Shown in pieces: positions 16,084 through 25,503 of a DNA stretch of 64,000 nucleotides. A program made the position numbers and the translations under genes. The DNA comes from Notoacmeibacter sp. MSK16QG-6 (GTDB lineage: Bacteria; Pseudomonadota; Alphaproteobacteria; Rhizobiales; Rhizobiaceae). Position 1 is the stretch's first letter. Each line of letters begins with the position of its first letter. The notes beneath the pieces were generated by a model. That model did not search any database. It was not told the DNA's origin and saw only the letters and a list, made by a program, of their open reading frames with translations. The DNA lies in assembly GCF_024158145.1 (NCBI RefSeq), contig NZ_JAMYXM010000001.1, positions 1,054,001 through 1,118,000 on the forward strand, written 5' to 3'.

Positions 16084-17628
16084 ATGAAAAAAATAGAAAA
16101 TCCGAAAAGAAGCAGAGCTGTCCGTCTCGCAACCCTTGGTTCTCTGGGGATCGCGGCTGTTAGCGGTACGGTGTATGTCTCGCGGATGTTCACCGATCCG
16201 ACATCGTCGGTCACGATGGACGTCTATATCGCCTCGGTCGCCGCCTTATGCGCCTTATGCGCCATGTTCGCCGCGTTATCTTTCTTTGCCGGCGTCGATG
16301 AATCCGAGGACTACGTTTTTCAGGAAACACATATCGACAAGTTGACCGGCTTTCACACCCGCGTCGCGATGATCGGCTATATTGCCGAATCCATGGCCAA
16401 AGTGCTGAAAAGCGGCAAGGCCCAGTTTCTCATCGATGTCGATATCGACCGTTTCAAGCAGATCAACGATCAGATCGGCTTTGAAGAGGGTGACGAACTG
16501 ATTGTGGCAGCGGGCGAACGGTTGCGCGATTTTTTCGGTGAAGATGCGAAAATCGGTCGGATGGGAGCCGGCGAGTTCGCTGTCATTCTCGACGACGAGG
16601 TCGAAGATTTCGAAGGCATGCTCGATCGGCTCGTCGAGCGGCTCATGGAACCCTACCGTCTCAAAACACATCACCAAACGGTGACGTTCTCCGCCGGGGT
16701 GGTCGCCATGCCCAAGGATGGGCGCGATCCGCTACAGCTTGTTCGCCGCGCCAATCTGGCCCTGCAGCGTGCAAGAGCCGAAGGCGTCGGTGGATGGACC
16801 TGCTTCGAAAGCGAGATGGGCCGCGTGGCCGACTATCGCCACTGGGTCGAAAGCGAATTGACCGATGCGATCGATCGCGGTGATTTCGTCCTCTATTATC
16901 AGCCTCAACTTTCACTTAAAGGCGAGCGGATCGTCGGCTACGAAGCGCTGATCCGCTGGCAGCACCCGCAGCGCGGCATCATTCCGCCCAACGAATTCAT
17001 TCCCGTCGCCGAAGAGAGCGGCATGATCCTGCAGATCGGCAAATGGGCGCTTCACCAGGGCTGTCACGACGCACGGCTTCTGCCTGAAGACACCTATGTC
17101 GCGATCAATCTTTCACCGGTTCAGTTCAGCGACCGAAACCTGACCGAAACCGTTCACCAGGCACTTGAGGAGTCCGGACTGCCGGCGCATCGCCTCGAAC
17201 TGGAGATCACGGAAACGGCGATGACAATGGACCGCGTGGAAGCGCGCAAGGTCATGGCCAGCCTGGCCGATATGGGTGTGCAGATCGCCATTGACGATTT
17301 CGGAACCGGCTACTCCAATCTCAGCTATCTGATGGACTTTACTTTCCACAAGCTGAAGATCGACAGGTCTTTCGTCTGCCGCCTGCAGGAAGACGACACG
17401 ACCGGCGCCGTCATCTCGACGATTGTCGGCCTGTCCCGCGCCCTTGGCGCCGAGACCCTCGCCGAAGGTGTGGAAACCGCCGATCAGGCGACATTGCTTC
17501 GGGCCGCTGGCTGCGACTCGGTTCAGGGCTTCCACTATGCCCGTCCTGCGCCGCTCTCCACCTTTGTGTCCGCCAACGATGCGGATGCGCGCTTGTTGCC
17601 CAAGGCCGTCGGCGCGACCTATCACTGA
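16084..17628 (+). CDS. Membrane c-di-GMP phosphodiesterase with degenerate GGDEF domain
   Basis: Inner-membrane protein of 514 residues from ATG 16084 (GGAAG upstream; an in-frame GTG at 16054 is possible). Two N-terminal helices are followed by a GGDEF domain (about 85-240) in which the signature is GAGEF (161-165), lacking the catalytic acid, so cyclase activity is not expected. The EAL domain (about 255-500) keeps EAL (287-289), Asn342, Glu375, the DDFGTGYS motif (404-411), Lys425, Glu461 and Gln481, so it should hydrolyse c-di-GMP. The degenerate domain may bind GTP as a regulator. It likely tunes attachment or motility. Confidence 0.88.
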   Translation: MKKIENPKRSRAVRLATLGSLGIAAVSGTVYVSRMFTDPTSSVTMDVYIASVAALCALCAMFAALSFFAGVDESEDYVFQETHIDKLTGFHTRVAMIGYIAESMAKVLKSGKAQFLIDVDIDRFKQINDQIGFEEGDELIVAAGERLRDFFGEDAKIGRMGAGEFAVILDDEVEDFEGMLDRLVERLMEPYRLKTHHQTVTFSAGVVAMPKDGRDPLQLVRRANLALQRARAEGVGGWTCFESEMGRVADYRHWVESELTDAIDRGDFVLYYQPQLSLKGERIVGYEALIRWQHPQRGIIPPNEFIPVAEESGMILQIGKWALHQGCHDARLLPEDTYVAINLSPVQFSDRNLTETVHQALEESGLPAHRLELEITETAMTMDRVEARKVMASLADMGVQIAIDDFGTGYSNLSYLMDFTFHKLKIDRSFVCRLQEDDTTGAVISTIVGLSRALGAETLAEGVETADQATLLRAAGCDSVQGFHYARPAPLSTFVSANDADARLLPKAVGATYH

Positions 17629-18677
17629 GGGGATGCGGCCGGACGGGCCGCCTCGATCACCTTATATATCGATGTCTCCGCCATGAACCGAACATTCCGG
17701 AACCGACTGTTCAGAACGGCTTCGTAAGGAAGCTGCCGATTGGCCACGAGAAAAAGGCGGCCTCCCGGCTTCAGACAAGTCGACGCCCGCTCGATAATCG
17801 CTTCGCCAAGTGACGGCTCCGCCGCGCGGCCGGTATGAAATGGCGGATTCATCACAATGACATCGAAGCGGCCCTCGACGGGCTCGCTGCTGAGATCGCG
17901 CCAGTGAAAGGCTCTCGGCATTGCAATGCCGGACAAGTTTGTCTCTGCGGCCTTCAAAGACGCCCAGTCGGCTTCGAACAGATCGAGCGATGTCAGAGCC
18001 GGGCAACGTTCCGATGCAGCGATGGAAAGATAGCCCCAGCCGGCGCAAAAGTCGGCGCAAGCGCCAGACAGATCGGCTGGCAGATGCTCTGCGAGGAGCG
18101 CGGAACCCACATCGATGCGATCAGCGCTGAACCCACCCGGCGCAGTTACAAAACCGGAAGCCGAAACGCTGTCGCGATCTCCAAAAGCGTCGTCCCACGC
18201 AGTGCGCACCGCCTCATCGACGGTGAGCCACATGACAAGGCCATGGTGCTTCGGCATTGACTGAAGATCGCCTGTCAGCCTCGAGAGCGCTTTTCGTATC
18301 GCTCCTGCGCCATCGGTCTTGCTGCCTGCCGCGATAATGGCGCCATGATCGACGCAGACCTTCGCGGCTTTGGCCAGCATGGTCTCGTTTAACCGCCGAT
18401 GCCGTGACAGACAGACGATTACGATATCGAACGCAGCCGTCCCTTCGATCTGATCGAGACTGCAGACGACGTTCAGGCCGCGCTTCTGAAGCGCGAGAAA
18501 GTCGGGGCGAAACCCTTGGATAATCGTGAGACCGTCCTGAAATTCGGCCGGAAACCGAAGATCGCCGGGTGCAGCCATTACGAGCACACGATGTGCAGGT
18601 TTGGTGTCTACGCAACCACGTTCAAAAGGCAGAGCTATCAGTCGCGATTTGTTCAAGGCATCGCTAGCGCTAGACAT
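17622..18677 (-). CDS. RsmC-like class I methyltransferase (16S rRNA m2G)
   Basis: SAM-dependent methyltransferase, 351 residues, with the two-domain layout of RsmC/RlmG: a degenerate N-terminal half and a C-terminal Rossmann half holding motif I DFCAGWGYLS (209-218) and the N6/N2-type motif NPPFH (277-281). RsmC makes m2G1207 in 16S rRNA; the exact substrate here is inferred. The start at ATG 18677 has GCGGATG before it. Its stop overlaps the convergent EAL gene by seven bases, so both genes share their 3' ends. Confidence 0.82.
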   Translation of the reverse strand: MSSASDALNKSRLIALPFERGCVDTKPAHRVLVMAAPGDLRFPAEFQDGLTIIQGFRPDFLALQKRGLNVVCSLDQIEGTAAFDIVIVCLSRHRRLNETMLAKAAKVCVDHGAIIAAGSKTDGAGAIRKALSRLTGDLQSMPKHHGLVMWLTVDEAVRTAWDDAFGDRDSVSASGFVTAPGGFSADRIDVGSALLAEHLPADLSGACADFCAGWGYLSIAASERCPALTSLDLFEADWASLKAAETNLSGIAMPRAFHWRDLSSEPVEGRFDVIVMNPPFHTGRAAEPSLGEAIIERASTCLKPGGRLFLVANRQLPYEAVLNSRFRNVRFMAETSIYKVIEAARPAASPQ

Positions 18678-18782
18678 TTTTCATCCGCATAAATCAAATT
18701 CATTGATCATTATCTCAAAACAATTTGTTTGATTGAACTTCAGTCATGCCCGATCTTTTCGATGAAAGACAGGAGATATGAC

Positions 18783-19034
18783 ATGCTATTGCATTCGCTC
18801 ACAGAGGCCGAGGGCCTCAGAACCTCGTTTTACGAACGTGCGCGGAAATGGACGATGGAAAAGCGTCGACAGAAGCTTCGCCGCGATTCCATCTCTACGC
18901 TTCTGAACGTCGACGAGAACATCCTGCGTGACATTGTCGGTATCAGCCGCGATGACGTCCGACGGGCGGTTTCCGCGCCATTGCACATCGATGCGGCGAC
19001 CACCATCCGCCTTTTGCAGCGGCGCAGACCCTGA
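18783..19034 (+). CDS. DUF1127-like small protein
   Basis: An 83-residue basic protein. ATG 18783 is chosen because AGGAGA lies just upstream. The segment RKWTMEKRRQKLRRDSISTLLNVDENILRDIVGISRDDVRRAVS resembles DUF1127, whose core is LLxLdDrxLrDIGlsRddvr. Known DUF1127 proteins in rhizobia are small arginine-rich regulators linked to RNA turnover and phosphate or carbon responses. This one is longer than the common 40-50-residue forms. It stands alone between the methyltransferase and the pnp terminator. Confidence 0.7.
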   Translation: MLLHSLTEAEGLRTSFYERARKWTMEKRRQKLRRDSISTLLNVDENILRDIVGISRDDVRRAVSAPLHIDAATTIRLLQRRRP

Positions 19035-19057
19035 CGAGGCAATCTTTCGACCCGGAC

Positions 19058-19086
19058 AGAAAAAGGGGCGCTTCGCAGCGCCCCTT
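19058..19086 (-). terminator. Intrinsic terminator after pnp
   Basis: On minus, an eight-base stem GGGGCGCT/AGCGCCCC with a four-base loop is followed by five T. It lies 26 bp after the pnp stop and in between pnp and the convergent DUF1127-like gene. Confidence 0.85.
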
Positions 19087-19109
19087 GGTGAGTTGGATGA
19101 ACGCGTGGA

Positions 19110-21260
19110 TTACTCCGCTGCGTCCTCCTTCTTCTTTTCGGCCTTCGGCTTTTCCTTGCCGGTCTCCTGATCGACAACCTTCATGGAAAGGCGGACCTTG
19201 CCACGCTCGTCGAAGCCCATCAGCTTGACGAAGACCTTTTCGCCTTCCTTGACGACGTCGGTGGTCTTGCCAACGCGCTCCTCGGCGAGTTGGCTGATGT
19301 GGACCAGGCCATCGCGCGGACCGAAGAAATTCACGAAAGCTCCGAAATCGGCGGTCTTGACGACCGTGCCTTCGTAGATTTCGCCGACTTCCGGCTCGGC
19401 AGTGATGGAGTGAATCCACTTCTTGGCCGCCTCGATCTCCTTGCCGTTGGACGAGGCGATCTTGATCGTGCCGTCGTCCTCGATGTTGATCTTGGCGCCG
19501 GTCTTTTCGACGATTTCGCGAATGACCTTACCGCCAGTGCCGATCACGTCGCGGATCTTGTCGGTCGGGATCGTCATCACTTCGATGCGCGGGGCGAACT
19601 CGCCGACCTGCGAGCGGCCTTCGCTGATGGCATTCGCCATCTCGCCGAGAATGTGCAGGCGACCATCCTTGGCCTGACCGAGCGCGACTTTCATGATCTC
19701 TTCGGTGATGCCGTCGATCTTGATGTCCATCTGCAGCGAGGTGATGCCCTCTGCCGTGCCAGCCACCTTGAAATCCATGTCGCCAAGGTGATCTTCATCG
19801 CCAAGAATGTCGGAAAGGACAGCGAAGCGTTCGTCTTCCTTGATCAGACCCATCGCGATGCCGGCCACCGGGGCCTGCAGCGGAACACCCGCGTCCATCA
19901 GCGCCAGCGAGGTGCCGCAGACGGTCGCCATGGAGGATGAGCCGTTGGATTCGGTGATCTCGGAGACCACGCGCAGCGTGTAAGGGAACTGCTCCTGCTC
20001 CGGCAGCAACGGGTGCACCGCGCGCCATGCCAGCTTGCCGTGGCCGATTTCGCGGCGGCCGGGCGAACCCATGCGGCCGGTCTCGCCGACGCTGTAGGGC
20101 GGGAAGTTGTAATGGAGCATGAAGCGCTCCTTGTAAGTGCCGGTCAGCGCATCGACGAACTGCTCGTCCTCGCCGGTGCCGAGCGTGGCGACCACGACCG
20201 CCTGTGTTTCACCGCGGGTGAAGACAGCCGAACCGTGGGTGCGCGGGAAAACGCCGACTTCGGAGACGATCGGACGGACGGTCTGCAGATCGCGACCGTC
20301 GATACGGCTGCCATCGTCCAGAATGTTCCAGCGAACGACGCGGGCCTGCAGCGCCTTGAAGGCGTCGGCAACCTGCTGCGGAGTGTATTCGCCCGCTTCG
20401 TCGCTATCCTCAGCCGGAAGATACTTTTCCTTGACCTTGGCCTTGGCTGCGTCGACGGCGTCGTAGCGCTCGCCCTTGTCAGTGATGCGGTATGCGGCGC
20501 GCAGATCGTTCTCGATGAATGAGAGCATATCGTTTTCGAGCGCGGAGTTGTCCGGTGCGTTGTGCTCGCGCGGCTCCTTTGCAGCGACTTCCGCCAGCTT
20601 GATGATGGCGTCGATGACCGGCTGGAATTCCTTGTGGCCGAACATCACGGCGCCGAGCATGGTCTCTTCGTCGAGCTGATCGGCTTCCGATTCCACCATC
20701 AGCACGGCATCGTTGGTGCCGGCGACGATCAGATCGAGATCGCTCTCTTCCATCTCGTCGATATGCGGGTTGAGGACGTACTCACCGTCGATATAGCCGA
20801 CGCGCGCGCCGCCGATCGGACCCATGAAAGGAACGCCGGAAAGGGTCAGCGCGGCAGACGCCGCGACGAGCGCCAGAATGTCCGGGTTGTTCTCCAGATC
20901 GTGCTGCAGAACGGTGAGGACGACCTGCGTGTCGTTCTTGTAGCCATCGGCGAAGAGAGGGCGGATCGGACGGTCGATCAGACGCGAGGTCAACGTCTCG
21001 TTTTCAGACGGACGGCCTTCGCGCTTGAAGAAGCCACCGGGAATCTTACCGGCAGCGAACGCCTTTTCCTGGTAGTTGACGGTCAGAGGGAAGAAATCGA
21101 AGCCGGGCTTCGGTTCCTTGGCGGAAACGACAGTGGCGAGCACGACGCTCTCGCCATAGGTGGCGACAACTGCGCCATCGGCCTGGCGTGCGACCTTGCC
21201 GGTTTCCAGAATGAGAGGGCGGCCGCCCCACTCGATTTCGACTTTGTGGTGTTCAAACAT
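19110..21260 (-). CDS. pnp: Polynucleotide phosphorylase
   Basis: Trimeric 3'-5' phosphorolytic exoribonuclease and degradosome partner, 716 residues. Two RNase PH-like domains (start [26 protein letters not shown]; second core near [11 protein letters not shown]) are followed by a KH domain ([22 protein letters not shown]) and an S1 domain ([28 protein letters not shown]). The C-terminal tail is Lys/Glu-rich. rpsO lies upstream with a 262-bp gap holding a large hairpin, as in the classic rpsO-pnp pair. Confidence 0.97.
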   Translation of the reverse strand: MFEHHKVEIEWGGRPLILETGKVARQADGAVVATYGESVVLATVVSAKEPKPGFDFFPLTVNYQEKAFAAGKIPGGFFKREGRPSENETLTSRLIDRPIRPLFADGYKNDTQVVLTVLQHDLENNPDILALVAASAALTLSGVPFMGPIGGARVGYIDGEYVLNPHIDEMEESDLDLIVAGTNDAVLMVESEADQLDEETMLGAVMFGHKEFQPVIDAIIKLAEVAAKEPREHNAPDNSALENDMLSFIENDLRAAYRITDKGERYDAVDAAKAKVKEKYLPAEDSDEAGEYTPQQVADAFKALQARVVRWNILDDGSRIDGRDLQTVRPIVSEVGVFPRTHGSAVFTRGETQAVVVATLGTGEDEQFVDALTGTYKERFMLHYNFPPYSVGETGRMGSPGRREIGHGKLAWRAVHPLLPEQEQFPYTLRVVSEITESNGSSSMATVCGTSLALMDAGVPLQAPVAGIAMGLIKEDERFAVLSDILGDEDHLGDMDFKVAGTAEGITSLQMDIKIDGITEEIMKVALGQAKDGRLHILGEMANAISEGRSQVGEFAPRIEVMTIPTDKIRDVIGTGGKVIREIVEKTGAKINIEDDGTIKIASSNGKEIEAAKKWIHSITAEPEVGEIYEGTVVKTADFGAFVNFFGPRDGLVHISQLAEERVGKTTDVVKEGEKVFVKLMGFDERGKVRLSMKVVDQETGKEKPKAEKKKEDAAE

Positions 21261-21481
21261 ACGAAACGTCTTTCATCTTGCGTTAGCCGGTCTCCGGCGC
21301 GCTTTCTGCTGCGCCCACGACAGGCATTCCTGCGGTGCTTCGGGCTGGCCACGGGCAAGACGGCAGGAGGCTTCGATTGTCCGGCATTTCCGGCGGAAGC
21401 ATCCTGCAATCCTGCCCCGTGACAGGCCTTCGGATGGTGCGGTTCGCGGCGCGGACGCCGCGCTCCCTCTACGATATGGGA

Positions 21482-21512
21482 ACGGCCCCGGTGCTATTTA
21501 AGCCGGGGCCGT
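21482..21512 (-). promoter_or_regulatory. Strong hairpin between rpsO and pnp
   Basis: A perfect ten-base stem ACGGCCCCGG/CCGGGGCCGT encloses an 11-base AT-rich loop, 11 bp after the rpsO stop. It lacks a T-tract on the minus strand, so a processing hairpin or inefficient terminator is more likely than a full stop. In E. coli an RNase III hairpin in this gap controls pnp; that role here is inference. Confidence 0.6.
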
Positions 21513-21522
21513 CTCGCTTGCC

Positions 21523-21792
21523 TTAGCGGCGGATGCCGAGGCTCTGGATGAGTTTGCGGTAACGCTCCTCATCCTTCTTCTTGACGTAGTCCAGAAGGCT
21601 ACGGCGGGTCGAGACGAGCTTCAGCAGGCCGCGGCGGGAATGGTTATCCTTCTTGTGGCCCTTGAAGTGCTCGGTCAGATTGGTGATGCGCTCGGTCAGG
21701 ATCGCGACCTGGACTTCCGGCGAACCGGTATCGCCTTCGGCGGTCGCATATTCCTTGATCAGTTCGGCCTTGCGCTCAGCAGTGATCGACAT
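21523..21792 (-). CDS. rpsO: 30S ribosomal protein S15
   Basis: Primary 16S rRNA-binding protein of the 30S platform, 89 residues, [36 protein letters not shown] to the end [10 protein letters not shown], matching S15 over its whole length. GSPEVQ, HSRRGLL and [12 protein letters not shown] are the conserved blocks. AAAGGA precedes the start. It is followed by pnp in the same direction; corA, not truB, is the gene upstream. Confidence 0.98.
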   Translation of the reverse strand: MSITAERKAELIKEYATAEGDTGSPEVQVAILTERITNLTEHFKGHKKDNHSRRGLLKLVSTRRSLLDYVKKKDEERYRKLIQSLGIRR

Positions 21793-21937
21793 CGGATTTT
21801 CCTTTCGAAATCAGGAGGATCGGGACGCCCTTCGCCGGGATGTCGTCCAGCGGGGGCCATGACAAATAGCCGGAGAGGATCGAACCTCACCGGCCATGGG
21901 GTGGCTATAAGGCATTTGTGACAGAAATGAAAGCCGG

Positions 21938-23068
21938 TCAGTCGCGGCCGAGCCAGCCCTTGCGCCGGAAGTACCAGATCAGGCCAAGCGCAATAATCAG
22001 CATGAGGCCGAGAGCTGTGGGATAGCCGAAATAGAGGCTCAGTTCCGGCATATTCCAGGGCGACGTTTCCGGGTTGAAATTCATGCCCCAGAGACCTGCC
22101 AGAAAGCCGAGCGGAATGAAGATGGTGGAAACGATCGTCAGGAGGTTCACCACCTCGTTCGTCCGCGCGGATGCCAGGCTCATATGCAATTCGATCAGCC
22201 CTGTCAGCGTGTCGCGATGCGTCTCGCTCATTTCCAGAAGCTGGATCGCGTGATCCTGCGTATCGTTCAGAAAGCGCTGGGTATCGTCGGACAGGATCTC
22301 ACTTTCCGTACGCACAAGCGCAGCGACCGCGTCACGCAGCGGCCACAATAATTGCAGCAGATGGCGCACTTCTCGCCGCATCTCGTACATACGGGTGAGT
22401 TGCTCCTGTTCAGCATAGTCGAGTACGTCGTCTTCAAGACGGTCGATTTCCTCGCTGCGCGTTTCCAGCAGCGGAAAATAGCCATCCACGATCGCGTCGA
22501 TCAGGGCGTAGGCCAGATAGTCCGCTCCCCTGTCGAACAGCCGCTTGCCGCCAGCATCGATCCGCCGCCGGACGGGATCGAACACGTCGCCCGGCCGCTC
22601 CTGAAAGGTGATCACGAATGTCTGGCTGAAGAAAATCGCGACCTGCTCTCGGCCGCGTTCGTTCTGGCCGTCCAGCATGGGAAGGATGACGAAGAGGTGA
22701 TCGTCGTGAAACTCGGTCTTGGGCCGCTGTCCGACATTCAGCACATCCTCCAGCGCCAGCGGATGAAAACCGAAACGTTGGCCGATCTCTTCGACCAGTT
22801 CCGCCTGCGCAAGGCCCGTGCAATCAAGCCACATTTTCGACCATCCGCGCCCCAGCCTGTCCAGATCGGCCAGCGCGATATCGTCATGAACCTCGTGCCG
22901 ACCGTCTTCGCCCAGAACACGAAGCGTCAGGCGAGGCTGATGAGCGTCGGGATCGGAGATCAAGGTGCCCGGCGCTGCACCGACAGGCGCGCGTCGCGTC
23001 CTGTCACGCCGCTTCTTGCGGCGGCTTCGCTTAGGCTTGCGATCTATCGTTTCGGACAGTTCGGCCAT
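21938..23068 (-). CDS. CorA-family divalent cation transporter
   Basis: Inner-membrane Mg2+/divalent metal channel, 376 residues from ATG 23068 (GGTGA lies seven bases before it; ATG 23074 is an alternative). A basic N-terminal tail (KPKRSRRKKRRDRTRR) precedes the cytoplasmic funnel (HPLALEDVLN, DHLFVILPML). Two C-terminal helices are joined by the signature GMN in GLWGMNFNPE. GMN is also in ZntB, so zinc transport cannot be excluded. It lies between truB and rpsO, which are adjacent in most genomes. Confidence 0.88.
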   Translation of the reverse strand: MAELSETIDRKPKRSRRKKRRDRTRRAPVGAAPGTLISDPDAHQPRLTLRVLGEDGRHEVHDDIALADLDRLGRGWSKMWLDCTGLAQAELVEEIGQRFGFHPLALEDVLNVGQRPKTEFHDDHLFVILPMLDGQNERGREQVAIFFSQTFVITFQERPGDVFDPVRRRIDAGGKRLFDRGADYLAYALIDAIVDGYFPLLETRSEEIDRLEDDVLDYAEQEQLTRMYEMRREVRHLLQLLWPLRDAVAALVRTESEILSDDTQRFLNDTQDHAIQLLEMSETHRDTLTGLIELHMSLASARTNEVVNLLTIVSTIFIPLGFLAGLWGMNFNPETSPWNMPELSLYFGYPTALGLMLIIALGLIWYFRRKGWLGRD

Positions 23069-23141
23069 AACCATTCACCCGGCGTTTCGATTCAATTGAA
23101 AAAGCGCGCCGTCATCCGAAGGAAAGAGCGAAACCACCCGA

Positions 23142-24200
23142 TCAGCTATGGGTGAACACTCTTTTAGGCTGAAACTGCCCCGCTTCGATTGCTCCCAGCG
23201 CCACAAGCCGGCCGCGATTGGTCACGAAGGCCTCTTCGGCTTCGGTCGGCGCATCGCGCCCGCGAATAATGACCGCATTGCCGAGCCGGACGCGCGTCGC
23301 CGCATCGTCGTTGAGAGCGACGTGAGGCAAATCTTCCAGAGCAGCCGCCGTCGCGATCAGCAGGTCGTCGAGCGCGGCAAACCGTTCAATGCGCGGGCGG
23401 TCCGCCGGCTCTTCGCCGCGTTCGCGCGCGGCATCGTCGGACGCAACCGCTGCTTCTACCTCATCGTCGCCCATCTTTCGCGCAGCTTCCAGCGCTTCGA
23501 GTTCGACGAAGTCTTCCTCGACGAAGGGCGCGACCTCAACCCGGCGCAGTTCGCTAATATGACCGTAGCAGCCAAGCTGGCGGCCCATGTCGCGGGCCAG
23601 CGAACGGACATAGGTGCCCTTGCCGCACTCGACCTCGAACACGGTCGTGCCTGCGGCTTCATCCATCTCAACGATTTCGAGCCGGTCGATCTCGACCTCG
23701 CGCGCCGGAATTTCCAGAGCCTCGCCGCCACGTGCGACATCATAGGCGCGTTCGCCGCCGATCTTGATCGCTGAAAACTGCGGCGGCACCTGCATGATGA
23801 CGCCTTCGTAATCGGCGAGGATGGCTTCGACCTCTTCGCGCGAGGGTCGACTTTCGGACGTTTCCGTGACCTCGCCTTCCAGATCGTCGGTGGACCTTTC
23901 CTCGCCCCACGAAACGGTGAAGCGATAAACCTTGATGCCATCCATCACGAAAGGCACCGTCTTGGTCGCTTCGCCAAGCGCAATCGGCAACATGCCGGAC
24001 GCCAGCGGATCGAGCGTGCCGGCATGGCCGGCCTTTTCCGCGTTGAACAGATATTTGATCTTCGAGACCGCCTCGGTGGAGCCCATGCCGAACGGCTTGT
24101 CTAGAATGACCCAGCCGCTGACCGGACGGCCCTTTCGCTTGCGCTGGCGGGGCCCCTTGCCTTTCGGCTTGCCGCGACGACCACGGGTGTCTTCGTTCAT
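23142..24200 (-). CDS. truB: tRNA pseudouridine-55 synthase TruB
   Basis: Makes pseudouridine 55 in the T loop of tRNAs and acts as a tRNA folding chaperone. The 352-residue protein has a Lys/Arg-rich N-terminal tail before [13 protein letters not shown], the catalytic Asp64 in [14 protein letters not shown], and the conserved [12 protein letters not shown]. An acidic insertion (about [24 protein letters not shown]) lies before the C-terminal domain. It overlaps rbfA by four bases, so the two are translationally coupled. Confidence 0.95.
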   Translation of the reverse strand: MNEDTRGRRGKPKGKGPRQRKRKGRPVSGWVILDKPFGMGSTEAVSKIKYLFNAEKAGHAGTLDPLASGMLPIALGEATKTVPFVMDGIKVYRFTVSWGEERSTDDLEGEVTETSESRPSREEVEAILADYEGVIMQVPPQFSAIKIGGERAYDVARGGEALEIPAREVEIDRLEIVEMDEAAGTTVFEVECGKGTYVRSLARDMGRQLGCYGHISELRRVEVAPFVEEDFVELEALEAARKMGDDEVEAAVASDDAARERGEEPADRPRIERFAALDDLLIATAAALEDLPHVALNDDAATRVRLGNAVIIRGRDAPTEAEEAFVTNRGRLVALGAIEAGQFQPKRVFTHS

Positions 24201-24619
24201 TCGTCGTTCTCCCCGTCGCCATCATCGAAACGGTCGAGATCGCGCGCCACTTCGGGGCTACGCAGAACATTATCGATGCGGCTGAAATTGTCGAAGCTGG
24301 TGTCGATACGAAACCGGAAATCCGGCATGTATTTCATGTGTTTCAAGCTGGCCGAAACACGCTTGCGAATGAAGCCGCGGTGGCGCGCCAGCGCCTTGAC
24401 GATCTCGTCGCCCTTGTCACTGCCCATGGGCGTGATGAAGACCGTGCCGATCTTTAGATCGGGGCTCATAGCCACCTCGGATACGGAAATCACCGCGCCG
24501 TCCAGCACAGGATCGGCGATCTCGCCTCGCTGAAGCAGTTCGGCGACCACATGACGAACCTGTTCGCCAACGCGCAACTGGCGCTGGCTCGGTCCCTTCG
24601 AACGATCGAAACGCGACAT
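24197..24619 (-). CDS. rbfA: Ribosome-binding factor A
   Basis: Late 30S maturation factor acting on the 5' end of 16S rRNA, 140 residues. ATG 24619 is set by GAAAGGAAGG upstream and by the family start region [22 protein letters not shown]. The KH-like core ([31 protein letters not shown]-type end) is present. It overlaps truB by four bases. It is separated from infB by a nitroreductase gene and a terminator, which is unusual for this neighbourhood. Confidence 0.93.
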   Translation of the reverse strand: MSRFDRSKGPSQRQLRVGEQVRHVVAELLQRGEIADPVLDGAVISVSEVAMSPDLKIGTVFITPMGSDKGDEIVKALARHRGFIRKRVSASLKHMKYMPDFRFRIDTSFDNFSRIDNVLRSPEVARDLDRFDDGDGENDE

Positions 24620-24761
24620 GAAAAGCCTTCCTTTCAAGGATGGCGACGGGGCGGGGTGGAACCGACCCGACAAGAATGAGGCGGCGCTATAGCGAAGCCA
24701 AGGTGGTTTGGCCAGCCATTTTCGCGCTCTTCGCCAGGCAATGCACGCAGCAGCGTGCCGT

Positions 24762-25370
24762 TCAGTCCAAAATTGCCGCTGCCGCCTGGAAATCCAGTCT
24801 CGGCAGGCGGTCGAATTTTGGCGGCGTCATATGGCCGAGATTGCAAAGCCAGCTCGATTTCCAGGCGCCGCGCTCTGGATGGCCCTCGAAGAATTCAGCG
24901 TCGACGCCATCCTTGCTGAAACCGGCCATCGGCCCACAATCGAGGCCCAGACCGCGAGCGGCGATGAGCAGATAGGCGCCCTGCAAACTGGAATTCAGCA
25001 CCATGTGGTTGCGATATTTCGTGTCGTCCTCTGGGAGCTTGTCGAACATATGCGGCCGATCCGGAAAGAGGACCGGCATCTTCTCGTAGAATTCGGTGTC
25101 GTAGGCGATCACGACCGTCCAAGGCGCGTCGCCGGTCTTCTCCTTGTTGCTGCCGCTCATATGGGGAATAAGGCGTCTCTTCGCTTCAGAACCTTTGCGG
25201 ATGAAGAGGAAACGCGCAGGACAGGAATTGCCGGCAGTCGGTCCCATCTTCAACAGATCATAAAGTTCGCGGATCGTCTCTTCCGTGACATCGTCGTCCG
25301 TAAACCCCTGCGCCGTGCGGGCATCGCGAAAGAGGAGGTCGAAATCGTTTTCAGTAAGGCGCCTGGCCAT
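24762..25370 (-). CDS. Nitroreductase-family protein (RutE/malonic semialdehyde reductase-like)
   Basis: FMN-dependent NAD(P)H oxidoreductase of 202 residues. Matches to the RutE/HadB branch include [12 protein letters not shown] at the start, the FMN loop [42 protein letters not shown] and the substrate-side block [25 protein letters not shown]. RutE reduces malonic semialdehyde in pyrimidine breakdown; no other rut genes are near, so the substrate is unknown. It has its own transcript start after the infB terminator. Confidence 0.85.
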   Translation of the reverse strand: MARRLTENDFDLLFRDARTAQGFTDDDVTEETIRELYDLLKMGPTAGNSCPARFLFIRKGSEAKRRLIPHMSGSNKEKTGDAPWTVVIAYDTEFYEKMPVLFPDRPHMFDKLPEDDTKYRNHMVLNSSLQGAYLLIAARGLGLDCGPMAGFSKDGVDAEFFEGHPERGAWKSSWLCNLGHMTPPKFDRLPRLDFQAAAAILD

Positions 25371-25441
25371 CGATTAGTCCCGGTATCGGTTGAACAGCTC
25401 TAGGAGACCTATCGCCCGACCGTCGAAAAGAAACGCCGCGA

Positions 25442-25474
25442 CAAAAGAAAAGGCGGAGCCTCTCGACCCCGCCT
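25442..25474 (-). terminator. Intrinsic terminator after infB
   Basis: On minus an eight-base stem AGGCGGGG/CTCCGCCT (one G-T pair) is followed by TTTCTTTT, about 30 bp after the infB stop. It ends the rimP-nusA-ylxR-infB operon. Confidence 0.82.
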
Positions 25475-25503
25475 GTCTCGATTTCCAGCAATCGCAATGC
25501 TCG

